A program made the translations under genes and the position numbers. A model generated the notes under the pieces. That model ran no database searches. It had not been told where the DNA came from and worked only from the letters and a program-made list of their open reading frames with translations. A stretch of 64,000 nt of DNA from the NCBI GenBank assembly GCA_022578965.1, contig MU400561.1, positions 186,001 to 250,000 of the forward strand, in the 5' to 3' direction. The stretch is from Xylaria sp. FL1777 (lineage: Eukaryota > Ascomycota > Sordariomycetes > Xylariales > Xylariaceae). This document shows positions 37,085-47,405 of the stretch, in pieces (the stretch's first letter is position 1; the number at the start of each line of letters is the position of its first letter).

Positions 37085-37625
37085 TTTTTATAGAGAAAAG
37101 TTTAATAACTATAAACTAAAAATATTATATTTTGCTTAGTTACTTTATCTTAATGTTATAAAACTAGAACTTGCAATAAAAATACTGCAGTTAGGCCTTA
37201 TTTAGTGTATTATAGCTAAAAGCAAGTAAAAAGCTATTAATTTAGCTTTAAAGCATATTAATAATGCTTTTATAATTAATATAAAGAATAATAAAAACTT
37301 TACGCAAAATGTTTTTATTATATTTAATTAATTAGCTATTATAGGCCTTTATACTGCTTTAATCTATAGCAGTATAAAACGGTCCTTTTAAACATATTAA
37401 AATAAGCAGCATACTTTTTTTTTTATTAACCAAAATATTATTAAATATGCTTGCAAAATATATATTAATAGCAACACTAAAAAACGTACTAATAGCTATA
37501 CTACGTTATATAATCCTTTTAATGCGCTAAATTTATTAATAAAAAAAAAGCAATAATTTACTAATACTAAGATTAATAAGTTTAACACTAAGGTTATTTA
37601 ACTAACTAAAGTTTTAATATAATAA
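37085..37625 (+). pseudogene. Unrecognised coding-like fossil in the transposon interior
   Basis: Plus-strand frame with relatively few stops over about 180 codons. It includes LALKHINNAFIINIKNNKNF near 37235-37300 and YTTLYNPFNALNLLIKKKQ near 37500-37553. It could be part of the transposase of the enclosing element or of another nested element. No conserved motif was recognised. Confidence 0.25.
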
Positions 37626-37829
37626 AACATACTAAGTTTAACTAATAAAAATAAGCTATTTATTAAAAGTAATAAAAAACAGCAGTTATATACCTCTGAT
37701 TATAAAAAAGCAAAAAAAAAAAAAAAAAAAACTAAAAAACTATAGCTAAATATAAATTAGCACAAAGTATTATATACGTTTTACCTTTTTTGCTTTTTTT
37801 TTAGCCTTTTAGAATTACTATTTGCTAGC

Positions 37830-38420
37830 AATTTTTTATTATGCTTTAATAGTTTAAATTATATTAGTAAATTTATAGCTAGCAATATATTTATATATAT
37901 AAAAAAAGCACTTAAAAGTAATATAACTATAGTTAGTTTTACTAAAAACAATAAAACAAGGGTTATAACTACTATTAAGCGCAAAGCTAATTAGCTTAAC
38001 TATATATTAAGCGTTTAATAAGTATTTAACTGTTGCTTTGTTTGCATTTTTAGTGTTAATTTTGAGGTTAAACAAGGTATGTTTTTAGTAGCATTTCTAA
38101 TTTGTGCTTTGTTTGCAAAATGTTTAGCATACTTATTAAAAGCATATTAATACATTATAGAAAGCTTAGCACATAAAACATAGCTATATTTTTCTTATTT
38201 ATTTTATTTAAATATTTTTATAGCATTATAAACTAAAAAAAACATAGTATTTATATTAATTACTTTGTTAAATATAGCAGTAATATACTATTAAACCTTT
38301 TTTAGCATAAAATATTTTGCTATGCTATTAATAGCAAAGTTTAGGTGTTAATATAAGTCTGCAAAATGTTTTATGCAAAATTTTTAAAGCTTTTGCTATA
38401 AAAACTAAAAGATAGTCCTT
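37830..38420 (-). pseudogene. Unrecognised coding-like fossil, minus strand
   Basis: On the minus strand about 190 codons read coherently with few stops. They include NTMFFLVYNAIKIFKQNK (one TAA read as Gln) around 38200-38260 and NKYAKHFANKAQIRNATKNI around 38067-38130. Asn and Lys again sit where Asp and Glu are likely ancestral. It lies opposite in strand to the 37.1-37.6 kb fossil, so the two are probably not one gene. No family was recognised. Confidence 0.3.
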
Positions 38421-40689
38421 TTTTAAAGCGCAAACTACTAGCGTATTTTTAGTAGCAACCTTAATAATTAGCTAAAGTTATAATAATATAAGTTATAGCA
38501 TACTTTTTATTATATATTTTTTTGCTTTTTAATATTTTTATTATTTAGCTGCTATAAGAACTATAAAGCATACTTTTTAAAGCATTTTGCATTTATAAAC
38601 TTATATATGCTTAGCTAAATAACTTGCAGCTTATTTTTAAACTTTAGTTTAGCTTTAATTTATTTAGTAAGCTTAACTAGCTTAAATTATTTTAGTTTAA
38701 AGTTAACTATTAAACTATTTTTATTTTTAAGCTTATTAATTGCAATTAATTAGTAGTTTAATAGCGCAAACTATATATAGCTAAACGTTAAGCTTTTTAA
38801 CGCGTTATTGCTTATGTTTGTTATAAAGCACAAATTACTTTAATTGTTTTTTAGTAGCTTTTTTTTATGCTTTAGTTTAAAAAGCTTAACTTTTTATGCT
38901 TTTAATAAATCGAAATACTAGTAAAAAGCAAAAAAAAATGCTATTCTTTATGTTATATTATTTTAAACAGCTTAGCTAAACCTTTATAATAAATTTAAAA
39001 AGTTTTTAAAAGCAATAAAGCTAAACTAAACAACACGCATTACGTTATAAATATTTATTTTTATTTTAAGAGCTATAGTAATAAGCATAATCTAACAAAA
39101 AAAGTCTAGCTTTATAAACTTGTTATATAATTGCTGTTAGTTATTAAAACATATATTTATATTATATTTTTAAATAAAGCGCTTTATTTCGGTTAAAATA
39201 AACCTTAACTTTTAAAGCTATGTTATTAAAAAATAGCGCACAACAATAAGCCTTTTTTTGCTATTTATAAAAACAATAGTTTTAAGAATTAGGTATGCTA
39301 TACTACGCTATGTTTTGCTAATTAAAAAACTTAATTACTAGTAATTTTCTATAATAATACCTTTTTTTATAGAATAAACAACAAAAGATATATTAAGCTA
39401 ATTAACCGAAGTACAAACAAATTATAGTTTTTTTAAACAAGTATTTTGCTATTAAAATCTAGCTTTAAGCAATATAAACTTTTAGGCGTTTAAGCTTAGT
39501 GTAGTAGTATAGCTAAACTATAGTATATTTTATAAAACTAACGCTTTTATATAATATATATTAAGGTATGCAATCCGGAAATCTTTTTATTAATAAACTA
39601 TATAAAGCTTATTAATAGCTATAAACATAATTTTTTAATTAAACAAAAAGTTACAAAGCAAGTTAATAAAATGTTTTTAAGTAGCCTATTTAAGCTTAAA
39701 AATAACATATATAAAACGTTTTAAAGCTAATTTAGCTTATATAGCATTATTTTATTAAACAGTAAAAACATACTTTTATAACTACTTATATAATACTAAT
39801 TAACCTTTATTATATTATTTATTATTAATAATAAACAAATATTAAGAATTTAAGCAATTAAATTAAACTAATTATGTTTTAATTGTTTTAATAAGCATAA
39901 CTACAAAGTTATTATACCTTACATAATAATTAAAATAGTTTGCAACATAATACTTTTCTTATAACTAGTTTAAGCTACTAGTATAATATTATTATAATAA
40001 AATACTATACGCTAAATTAATTTAACTTGCTTAGCTTTAGGCTTAAGCTTACATAATTTGTTAAATTAACAACGATTTAAAATAGCACTAATAATAGCTT
40101 ATATAAAGTTATATTTTAATATGCGCTATTAGTTATGTTTTAATTGCAGCAAGATATGCTGCATAAAATATTAAATATAGTTGCTAAATAAATGCTTTAA
40201 TACTACATTACTAGCTAGTTTATTTAGTTTGCTAAGTTTTCTAATAAATTCTAAAAGTTTTAAAGCTATTAATTTTTCTAAAAAGCAACTATTAATTAGG
40301 CTAAAGCTAAAATTGTTAAAAGTTTATAGTTCTATAGTAAAGTAAAAAAATAACATTAATTAATAAATTAACAAATAAAGCTTAACTTTTAACTGTTTAA
40401 GCTTAAAACACTACAACATAATAAAATATTTTAATTATAAAGTTAGCGCTAAATATAAGCATTACTATAAAAAGCCTTAAGCAATATTATAATTGTTTTT
40501 TTTAAGTTTTATTAGTAAATAATCTATAGGTATAAATAGTATGCATACGTATGCAAAGTAAACCCTAGCTTAAAAATTAACAAAAGTGCTTTAAACTAAA
40601 ATATATAAAACGTAGGCTTTAAACTTATAAATATATTTGTACAAGCCTTTAAAAGAAGTAAGTCGTAGCTTGCAGCAAGCGCAGCCTGT
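38421..40689. other. Interior of the DNA transposon, right part, unassigned
   Basis: No identifiable coding remnant or repeat. Short minus-strand stretches near 39060-39420 are readable only if many stops are ignored. Confidence 0.35.
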
Positions 40690-41160
40690 TGTTCTATGTT
40701 TTTAGTCTAAAGCACCTAAAATAAGTTTTGTGCTATTAAATTAAAACAAATAAAACAGTAATTTAAATATAAAATATTAACAAAAATAGCTATAACTTAG
40801 TTCTTTATAAACCTAGTTCTTTTATTTATAATAAATCTAATAAAACCAACCTGGTATTTTTAGCTATTTTATTTATTTAGTTATATTAGTTTTAGCTTAA
40901 AAGATCTTTTGTATAAAAATTCCTATATAAAATGCAAAAAAAAAAAATCTTTAACTTTAAACTATTAAAAATACATATTAAAAATTTCCTAATTTTTTAA
41001 GGTTTTTATTTTAAACTAAATAAAAAATAACAAAAATTATAACACTAGCCCAAAATAGCTAGCTATTTTCGTTAATTAGTTATAAGTAGGTTGTTTTAGC
41101 TGTTTTGTATAAAAAAAGCTAAAGTATTAAAGAAGTAAGGTGTATATAAGTGGTTAGACT
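40690..41160 (-). repeat. Right terminal inverted repeat
   Basis: Uninterrupted partner of the left inverted repeat. It runs from TCTAAAGCACCTAAAATAAG (inner end) through ATCTTTAACTTTAAACTATT to the tip GTATATAAGTGGTTAGACT at 41142-41160. The outer tip keeps more C/G than the left tip: GGTTAGACT here against the reverse complement GTTAAACT there. Confidence 0.8.
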
Positions 41161-41272
41161 TACTAGTTGTCTGGCGGTTTCTATTAAGTTAGGCTTCTGC
41201 TTTTCTTTTCGTTTAGCGTGTTATTTACTAAAGCAAACAGTTGTTTAATGCTACTATATAGCTGTTTTTAAG
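41161..41272 (-). mobile_element. LINE fragment Y1, segment 2
   Basis: Continues Y1 after the DNA transposon and matches 55784-55905. Shared blocks include TATTAAGTTA, TTTACTAAAGCAAACA and TATATAGCTGTTTTTAAG (ATATAGCTATTTTTAAG in Y2). It ends with GTTTTTAAG at 41264-41272, which is repeated at 46478-46486 on the far side of LINE A. Confidence 0.7.
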
Positions 41273-41539
41273 GAGTGTTAAATTTTACTTATGTTTTTAT
41301 TATTATTAGTTTTATATATATTTTTAAAAAAAGACTTTTTTAAATTTTTTATACTTAACTATAACTTTATAAGTTTAAGCTTAATTATTAAATAATTAAG
41401 ATCGCTAAAATTAGCATAGCAACTTTAACTTACTAAGTAGGTTATATTATATCTACAGAATATAAATATAATAAAAAACGGAAAAATAGTGTTAAACGAC
41501 CTATTTATTAAAAATATAACTAACGTACAACTAAAACTT

Positions 41540-42780
41540 ACTAGCAATATAACTATAACGCAACAGCGTTTTAATAAAAAACACAAAGCTAATAAACTTC
41601 TTAGTATATAAAAAATAATTAATAAAATTATAAAACTAGTATTATAGCTGCTAACAAAAAAAAAAATAGCAAAAGGAATCTTTTTTTAAAAAAACGTAAA
41701 AAAAGCACAAATAATATATATATTAAAAAAAGCCTAAAAGAGCTAGCAAAGTACAAAGCTTAATAATAAAAATAACCTTAATACGCTTATAACTTGCTAT
41801 AACTTAAATGCTATTATAAAAGCTAACTAAAAAAGCGTTAAAAATACTGTTTAAAGGCTTTTTTAACAAACCTTATTAAACGTAAACATACTAAAATCTT
41901 AAGCACAAATAGCGGCCTTGCAGCTAGCTCGCAGTAATAAAGCAATACTATTTAAGCAAAACAAAAAAGTATTAATTAAAGTTAAAAAACAAGCTAACAA
42001 CTTTAAAAATAAAACATTAGCTAATATTATTAAAGCAGTAAATATAGCGCTTATAAGTAATAATATAATTACTACTAAAAAGCTATATAGCAAAAATATA
42101 GTAATTACTTTTAAAAAAACAGTGCTTTAAAAAGCTAAAAAAAAGAAGTAAATTATAAAGGCCTTTAGGAAAAAATTAAAAATACAACAAAAAAAAGCAG
42201 CGCTAATAATAAAAAGCATTTTAGCAAAACATATTAAAGCAATATATTTAAACGAAAACTTACTGTAGCTACTACATAATAAACACCCTAAAATTATAAA
42301 GTACAAAAAAATGCTATTTAAAAATACAAAAGCTAGATTTATGTTAATATTATTATATATAAGCAGTATTATAGCAGCTAAAACAATATGCAAAAACAGC
42401 TTTTTATAAAAAGCTTAACTGTTTAACTGTAAACTTTTTACTGCAAAGCTTAAAGTTACGCAATGTTTTAATTACTATAAATATGGATATATAGCTAAAT
42501 ATTGCTGCAAAAACTTAAAATATAGCTATTGCTTAGCTTTAAAACACTAAAAAAGTAAAAAAAGCTACTTAGTAAAAACGCAAAAAGCAAAGCAAAAATG
42601 TATAAACTATAAAAAAGCACACGTAGCATAAAATAAAGCTTGCTAAAAAAAGGTTAAACAAAAAAACAAAGCAAAAGCAGTATATATATTACAACTTAAA
42701 AGCTTTTAAAGTACTAAAAAAGCAATAATAATAAGCAAAAAAATAAATAAAAGTAGTTTAAAAATACTAATAGTATTAAT
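41540..42780 (+). pseudogene. LINE A ORF1 (gag-like, CCHC knuckles), broken
   Basis: ORF1 binds element RNA in this class. A 70-codon plus-strand segment stays open at 41918-42130 and includes TLANIIKAVNIALISNNI. Downstream are zinc knuckles. The first has Cys at 42464-42466 and 42503-42505, while its second Cys (42473-42475) and its His (42488-42490) have become Tyr. A further knuckle starts with Cys at 42599-42601 and keeps His at 42620-42622. Its second Cys (42608-42610) is now Tyr, and the following Trp (ancestral TGG) is TAA. The start codon cannot be placed. The 64- and 88-codon minus-strand frames across 41899-42393 are antisense shadows. Confidence 0.75.
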
Positions 42781-42839
42781 ATTTGCAAAGCTAAATAAGG
42801 AAAAATCACTAGTAAAAAAACAGCAAATTAGCAATATAA

Positions 42840-43330
42840 GCAAAAATCTATTCTTATTAATTTAATAATATACAATATTGCTTTTTAAAACATTGCAGGA
42901 TTTAGAAATAATATAACGCATACGTTACAAAACAACAGCTTTAATTATATAGCAGTTCAAAAGCTAATAATTAATAAACATAGCAACATATATTGCTTTA
43001 GTAATAGCAGCTACTAAGTTATTTAGTTAAAAAGTAAAGCCATGCTATATATAAACAAAAAAATTGCAATAAAAACGCTAGCAAAAAATATTAATAAAAA
43101 CTAAGCAAAAGTTATAATAAGCAGCAATAACCTAGCAGTAACTTTATAGTTAATATATTTGCTAAATTAAGAAAAAACAGTTTAACATAGTTTAATTTAA
43201 GAAATATGTAAAGCAAGCAAGCTAAAAAAACGCTATATATTTATAAGTAACTTTAATTTTTACTACTTATTATAAAACTTAAAAAGCAAAAAAAGCTAAA
43301 AAGCAAATAAACTATTTAAGTTTATTGCAC
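42840..43330 (+). pseudogene. LINE A ORF2 endonuclease domain, broken
   Basis: Endonuclease/exonuclease/phosphatase-type nicking domain. The IAIQEPW-type motif survives as IAVQKLIINKH at about 42949-42981: the catalytic Glu is Lys (GA to AA), and Pro-Trp reads Leu-Ile. The GDFN motif survives as SNFNFYYLL at about 43245-43271, with Gly-Asp converted to Ser-Asn. Stops sit at former Gln and Trp codons. LINE B lacks part of this region: its sequence jumps from the first motif to a point equivalent to about 43270, a deletion near 54710. Confidence 0.7.
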
Positions 43331-44159
43331 AATAAAATTTTACGCTAGCTATTCTTTAAAAAAAGTAACTAAAACAAAGCATAAATAAAAAAGCTTAATA
43401 ATAAACCTAATATAAATGTTTAATAATTTAGCTATTATTTATTAAAGAGACTTAAAATAGCTAAATTTTAACTATAAAGCACTAAAAGTTATAATTAACT
43501 TAAAGACAGCTTTACAAAAATACTTAAAAAAAGCAAAAAAATAGAACTAGCTTAAATTAAACAAAAATAAAGCAGCTACAGAAATAAAAGCTATTATTAT
43601 AAAAAAGCATATGCTATATATACTTAGTAAACTAAATAATGCCTTTAACTTTTTAATTTAGCAACTAGTAAAAATAGCAAACAAAACAACGCTTAAAAAA
43701 ACCATAAAAAAAAAGCACTAAGTATTACTTTAGTAGTTTTTAAAAGTAATTAAAACAAAAAAAAAAGCTAAGCAAACATACCGCAGATTTTAAGGCAAAA
43801 GAACTAAAGCAATATAGCAAGCACTTAAAAAGAAAAAAAAAGCTTTTAATAACAAAGTAAAAAAAGCATAAAAGCATAGCTAAAAACAAGCGTTTATAAA
43901 AGCATTTAAAAATTTTAAGTTATTATAAAGCTTAGCTAAATAAGCAAAGTTTGCTTATAAGCTAGCTTTAGAAGTTATTGCAATTTTGCTGCTAAAACAA
44001 ACAAAAAGTAAGCTACTTTTTGCTAATACTTTTAAAAAAAAAACAGCTTTATTAACAAAACGCTTTTTTTTCGTACTACTAGCAAACCTGTTTAATATAC
44101 CTAAAAAAAATCTATTTTATAATAGCTACTAAAAGTTTATAATTAACGTAAACATAAGA

Positions 44160-45180
44160 AAAAAAAACATAATATTACTAATATAAAAGCTAGCGCTATA
44201 AAAAGCACTAAAAAATAACTTATTACTTAATAGCTTTTTTAAAGCCTGTAAACCTGCTTTAGCAAAAAAAATAGCAACATTATATACTGTTAGCTTTTTA
44301 TTAAAATATTACCTAATGCAATTTAAGCAAGCAAAAGTAGTAGTTATACTTAAACCTAAAAAGTTAAAAAAGACTAAAAAAACAGCTAAAAAGTGACACT
44401 TTATTATGCTTATTTGTACAGTAAAAAAAGTACTAAAAAAAAAACTATATTATTACATAGCAAAAGTAGCTAAACAAAAAAGTTTCCTGCTAAATAATTA
44501 AATAAAAAACAAACAAAATAAATTAACAAACGTAGCTATTAAACTAGTATTAAAAACAGCAAAAAAAACAATTAGCAAAAAAGCATAGTATTTTTGCTAT
44601 AGCTTAATATTGCAAAAGCTTTTAATACTATTAACAAAAAGAAAATAATATATATTTTATAACAAAAAGGCTTTTTTCTTTAAATAGTTATATAAGTAAG
44701 CTTTTTTATATTAAACTATATAGTACGCTTTTGCTTTAATAAAGCAGTATTTTAGCTAATAGTACTAAAAGCTAAAGTTCTTTAAAGATTTTTACTTTTA
44801 CTTTTTTTTTTTCTTTTATATATTTTAACATTATATAATAACTTTACTGCATACTAAAAGTTAATAATAGTTAGCTTTACTAATAATACTAACTTTATTA
44901 CAGCAAACTTAAATATAAAGCAAAACTATAAAGCTTTAAAAGCAGCATAAAAAATATATAAAAGCTAAGCAAAATAACACAAAATAAAGTTTGTATTACA
45001 AAAAAGCAAAGTAATATACTTTTTTAGCAGTAAAGCAGCGCTTATATAAATAATATACCTTTTTAACGTAATAGTATATCTAAAAAACAACGCAAAGTTT
45101 TTAAAGGTATAATTTAATAAAAACATAAAGTAAAAAAAACACTTAGCAAAACTTAAAAAAAAACTAAGCATTTAGTTATA
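44160..45180 (+). pseudogene. LINE A ORF2 reverse transcriptase domain, broken
   Basis: The domain runs in order. A fingers motif reads QAKVVVILKPKKLKK at about 44328-44372. Motif A reads LNIAKAFNTIN at 44603-44635, where both ancestral aspartates are Asn. Motif C reads FTNNTN at 44876-44893, with both catalytic Asp of FADD converted to Asn. A thumb segment reads IKFVLQKSKVIYF at about 44985-45023, corresponding to the conserved APEKSE-HF stretch. The equivalent motif C in LINE B is FANNTN. These changes abolish polymerase activity. The 68-codon minus-strand frame at 44965-45171 is antisense to this domain and has a counterpart in LINE B only because the copies are similar. Confidence 0.85.
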
Positions 45181-45689
45181 CGTAATAATTAAACTACAAA
45201 ACTTTACGTAAAGCAGCAGTATAACAAAAATAAAACAAATATATATTGCAATAGTACAAAGCACTTTAGCTTATAACATAATAACTTAGCATAAAAACTT
45301 TAAAAAAAACAAAGCAAAAAGTATTACTAATTTACTAATAATAACTTAAAACAAATGCTTTAAACAAGTAACTAAAGCTTTTAAAACAACTAAAATAAAG
45401 CACTTAAAAACTAAAATAAAAATTCTTTTTATTAATTTATATTTTAGCAGTAAAACAATAGCTTATAAGTACTACATAAAAAGCTTAGCAGCTAAAAAGT
45501 TAATTTAAAAAGCAACAAAAAAAATCAAAACCTTTATTTAAAACACAAAGGCTTAAAAAGCTAAAAATTAAACAAAGGGCAAGCTTATAAGCAATAATAA
45601 AAGCATAGCTAAAAAAAATCTAATGCTAGCTTTAAACTTTTAGCAAAAAAAGTAATTAAAAGAAAAAAAACCTAAAATTGCACTAAAAA

Positions 45690-45935
45690 AAGAATAAATA
45701 AGCAAATAAAACTAAACTAAAACAAGTAATAATTATTTAATTATAGCTAAGTAAAAACTAAGCAAAAACAAAGCTTTTAAAAAGTATAGCAGGTTATTAA
45801 AGCATAAAGCAGCTATAGTAATACAAATATGCACTAAAAAAATAAAGCTAAAGACGTTTTTGCATAAAAAAAAGGTTTTAAGCTTTTTTACGCCCTTTTA
45901 TAAATGCATAAAAAAAAAAAAAACCTTTTAGTATA
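45690..45935 (+). pseudogene. LINE A ORF2 C-terminal region, broken
   Basis: Reads HKAAIVIQICTKKIKLKTFL at about 45803-45862, then FFTPFYKCIKKKKTF at about 45884-45928. This matches the C-terminal segment of Tad-like ORF2 in which a short helix precedes a Cys-rich motif. The first Cys of the Cys pair is now Tyr and the second remains. The 78-codon minus-strand frame at 45946-46182 lies antisense just downstream and is not a gene. Confidence 0.6.
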
Positions 45936-46477
45936 TAGTTCTACGTTATAGCTTACTAAAAAACAAAAAAAAACAACTATAAAAAAGCCTTATAGCTAAG
46001 CTGCTATAAACTAATAAAAACTTATAACTAGCTATAAAAAAGCTTAAAGCTATAAGCATTATTATAAAGTAGCTATTAGCTACTAATAAAATAGCAATAT
46101 ATAACAAAGCAGTTAAAATAAAAAAAAAAAAGGAAAAAAGAAAAAAAGCAAGTAATAAAAAAAAAACTAGCAGAAAAAGCAAAAGTGCTTTTTTAAAGGT
46201 CTTAAAAAATAAAAAAAAAGCTTTTATGCGTTTTCTAAAAAGGCAAAAAGTTTAAAAGCTTTAAAGAAAGTTTTTTTGCTTTTTAATTATTATTTTTCGT
46301 TTAACAAGCTAGTTAATAAAAACCAGTTATTACAAAGTAAAAAAACTTTAAAGTAGTAACATTAATACTATTGCATAAAGTTTTTATTTAGCTTTTTATA
46401 TAGTTTTACCTATAGGTATACAAATAAAAAAACTGCGCTACAAAACAGCATAACAAGTTATTAATAATATAATATAT

Positions 46478-47064
46478 GTTTTTAAGTTTTCTTTAAAAGT
46501 TAGTTTTTAATACACTAAAAAAGTGGTAGTAATTATATTACTATTAGCCCTTAAAATAAAGCTTAAAGTATAACTATTTTTAGTTCTTTTTTGCTAACGT
46601 TTTTTGCTTTTTTTTACTTTTGCTATTTTTTTATAAAATTTTTATAAATGCAGCACTACTTACTTTTAAGTTAAAAAAGTAAGCATATTTTATTAAAATA
46701 GTTTAATATTTAGTAAAACTTTTAGAACGCCTTAAAGTATTTAAATAACTAAAAGAAATATTTTAGCTTATTATTTACTTTTATAAGTTTTAAGTTATAA
46801 AGTAGCATTAGTTAGCTATATTTTAGCTATTTAAATCTGTTTTTTTTAAGTTTTAGTTTAAGTAGCTTTAGCTATTTGTTTTGTAGTACTATTATAAGCT
46901 TATAATTTATTAGGTATATTAGTTCTTTGTTTAATATTTCTTGCAAATAAAACATGCTAGTGCAGTAAACTTTGGTATTCTTATAGTTAAATCTTTTATA
47001 GTATTACTTGTAGTTTTTATAAGCTAATATAACGCTTAAGTACTATTTAAGATCCTTTTTGTTA
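46478..47064 (-). mobile_element. LINE fragment Y1, segment 3
   Basis: Continues Y1 after LINE A and matches about 55897-56490 of Y2. Shared blocks include AAGTAAGCATATTTTATT (AAGGTAAGCATATTTTATT in Y2), TAGCTATTTGTTTTGTA and GTTTTTATAAGCTAA. It ends where repeat Z begins. Confidence 0.7.
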
Positions 47065-47209
47065 AAAGTATAAAAAAATGTACAATATAGCAAGTAAAAT
47101 AATGTATTTAAAATAACTAAAAATAAAAAAAGTAACCTAAAAATTAAAGAAAATAAGTAATATATATAACCTAAAAAGTATAAAATATACTATATTTATT
47201 TATTTTAAC
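47065..47209 (+). repeat. Repeat Z, copy 2 (~145 bp), inserted in Y1
   Basis: Reverse-complement partner of 26356-26499. Y2 has no equivalent here, so Z inserted into Y1. A short unmatched stretch (47210-47235, containing ATGCCTTTAGGCAT, a perfect 14-bp palindrome at 47227-47240) follows before Y1 similarity resumes. Confidence 0.75.
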
Positions 47210-47239
47210 ACTTCTAAGGAGAAATAATGCCTTTAGGCA

Positions 47240-47405
47240 TTTACTTAGTTAATATTTATACTTTATTTTTTTAAACTATTCTAATATGCAAATATTTAAG
47301 TCTTTTGTTTAGTTTTCGGTTATCTTTTTAATTTATTGCTTTAGCGTTTTTTTAAGTCTTGCTACTATTAAATTACCTTTTATAAAGCTAAAAGCCTTAT
47401 TAAGC
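47240..47405 (-). mobile_element. LINE fragment Y1, segment 4
   Basis: Matches about 56515-56670 of Y2. The clearest part is TTTTTAATTTATTGCTTTAG against TTTTTGATTTATTGTTGCAAG, then TTTAAGTCTTGCTACTATTAAA against TTTAAGTTTTGCTGCTATTAAA. Similarity to Y2 is lost beyond about 47405, so Y1 is truncated or too decayed upstream of this point. The RNase H motif present in Y2 was not found in Y1. Confidence 0.6.

Larger units (their letters stand above)
33834..41160. mobile_element. 7.3-kb inverted-repeat DNA transposon (pogo/Fot-like?)
   Basis: The ends are long inverted repeats. The left tip reads AGTTTAACTACTTATATA, and the reverse complement of the right tip reads AGTCTAACCACTTATATA. Each end is followed outward by TA (33832-33833 and 41161-41162), the Tc1/mariner-superfamily target duplication. 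The matching interval at 55784-55785 is unoccupied in Y2 and has one TA, which fixes both ends to the base. AGTC-type tips with TA targets are reminiscent of fungal Fot/pogo elements, but those are usually near 2 kb with short inverted repeats, so the length and the 300-430-bp repeats are unusual. It may be enlarged by internal insertions or be a composite of two copies. No DDE transposase was recognised inside. Confidence 0.75.
41273..46477 (+). mobile_element. LINE A: Tad-like non-LTR retrotransposon, inactivated
   Basis: A ~5.2-kb plus-strand element with ORF1 (zinc knuckles), then ORF2 with endonuclease, reverse transcriptase and a C-terminal Cys-rich region. The order and motifs match Tad-like LINEs of filamentous fungi. 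It is bounded by a 9-bp duplication, GTTTTTAAG (41264-41272 and 46478-46486), and Y2 carries a single ATTTTTAAG at 55897-55905. Similarity to LINE B begins near 41542 and ends near 46470. All reading frames are broken by transitions. No RNase H was recognised in this element. Individual domains are listed separately. Confidence 0.85.

Noticed and set aside
41899..42393. Two minus-strand frames (64 and 88 codons) as hydrophobic genes
   Set aside because: They are antisense to the LINE A ORF1 fossil; A-rich coding sequence read backwards gives Phe/Leu/Ile-rich shadows.
44965..45171. Minus-strand 68-codon frame conserved at 58663-58869 as a conserved small protein
   Set aside because: Conservation reflects the two LINE copies, and it is antisense to the reverse transcriptase domain.
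45946..46182. Minus-strand frame conserved at 59643-59909 as a membrane protein
   Set aside because: Same reason: antisense to the 3' part of the two LINE copies, over A-rich tracts.
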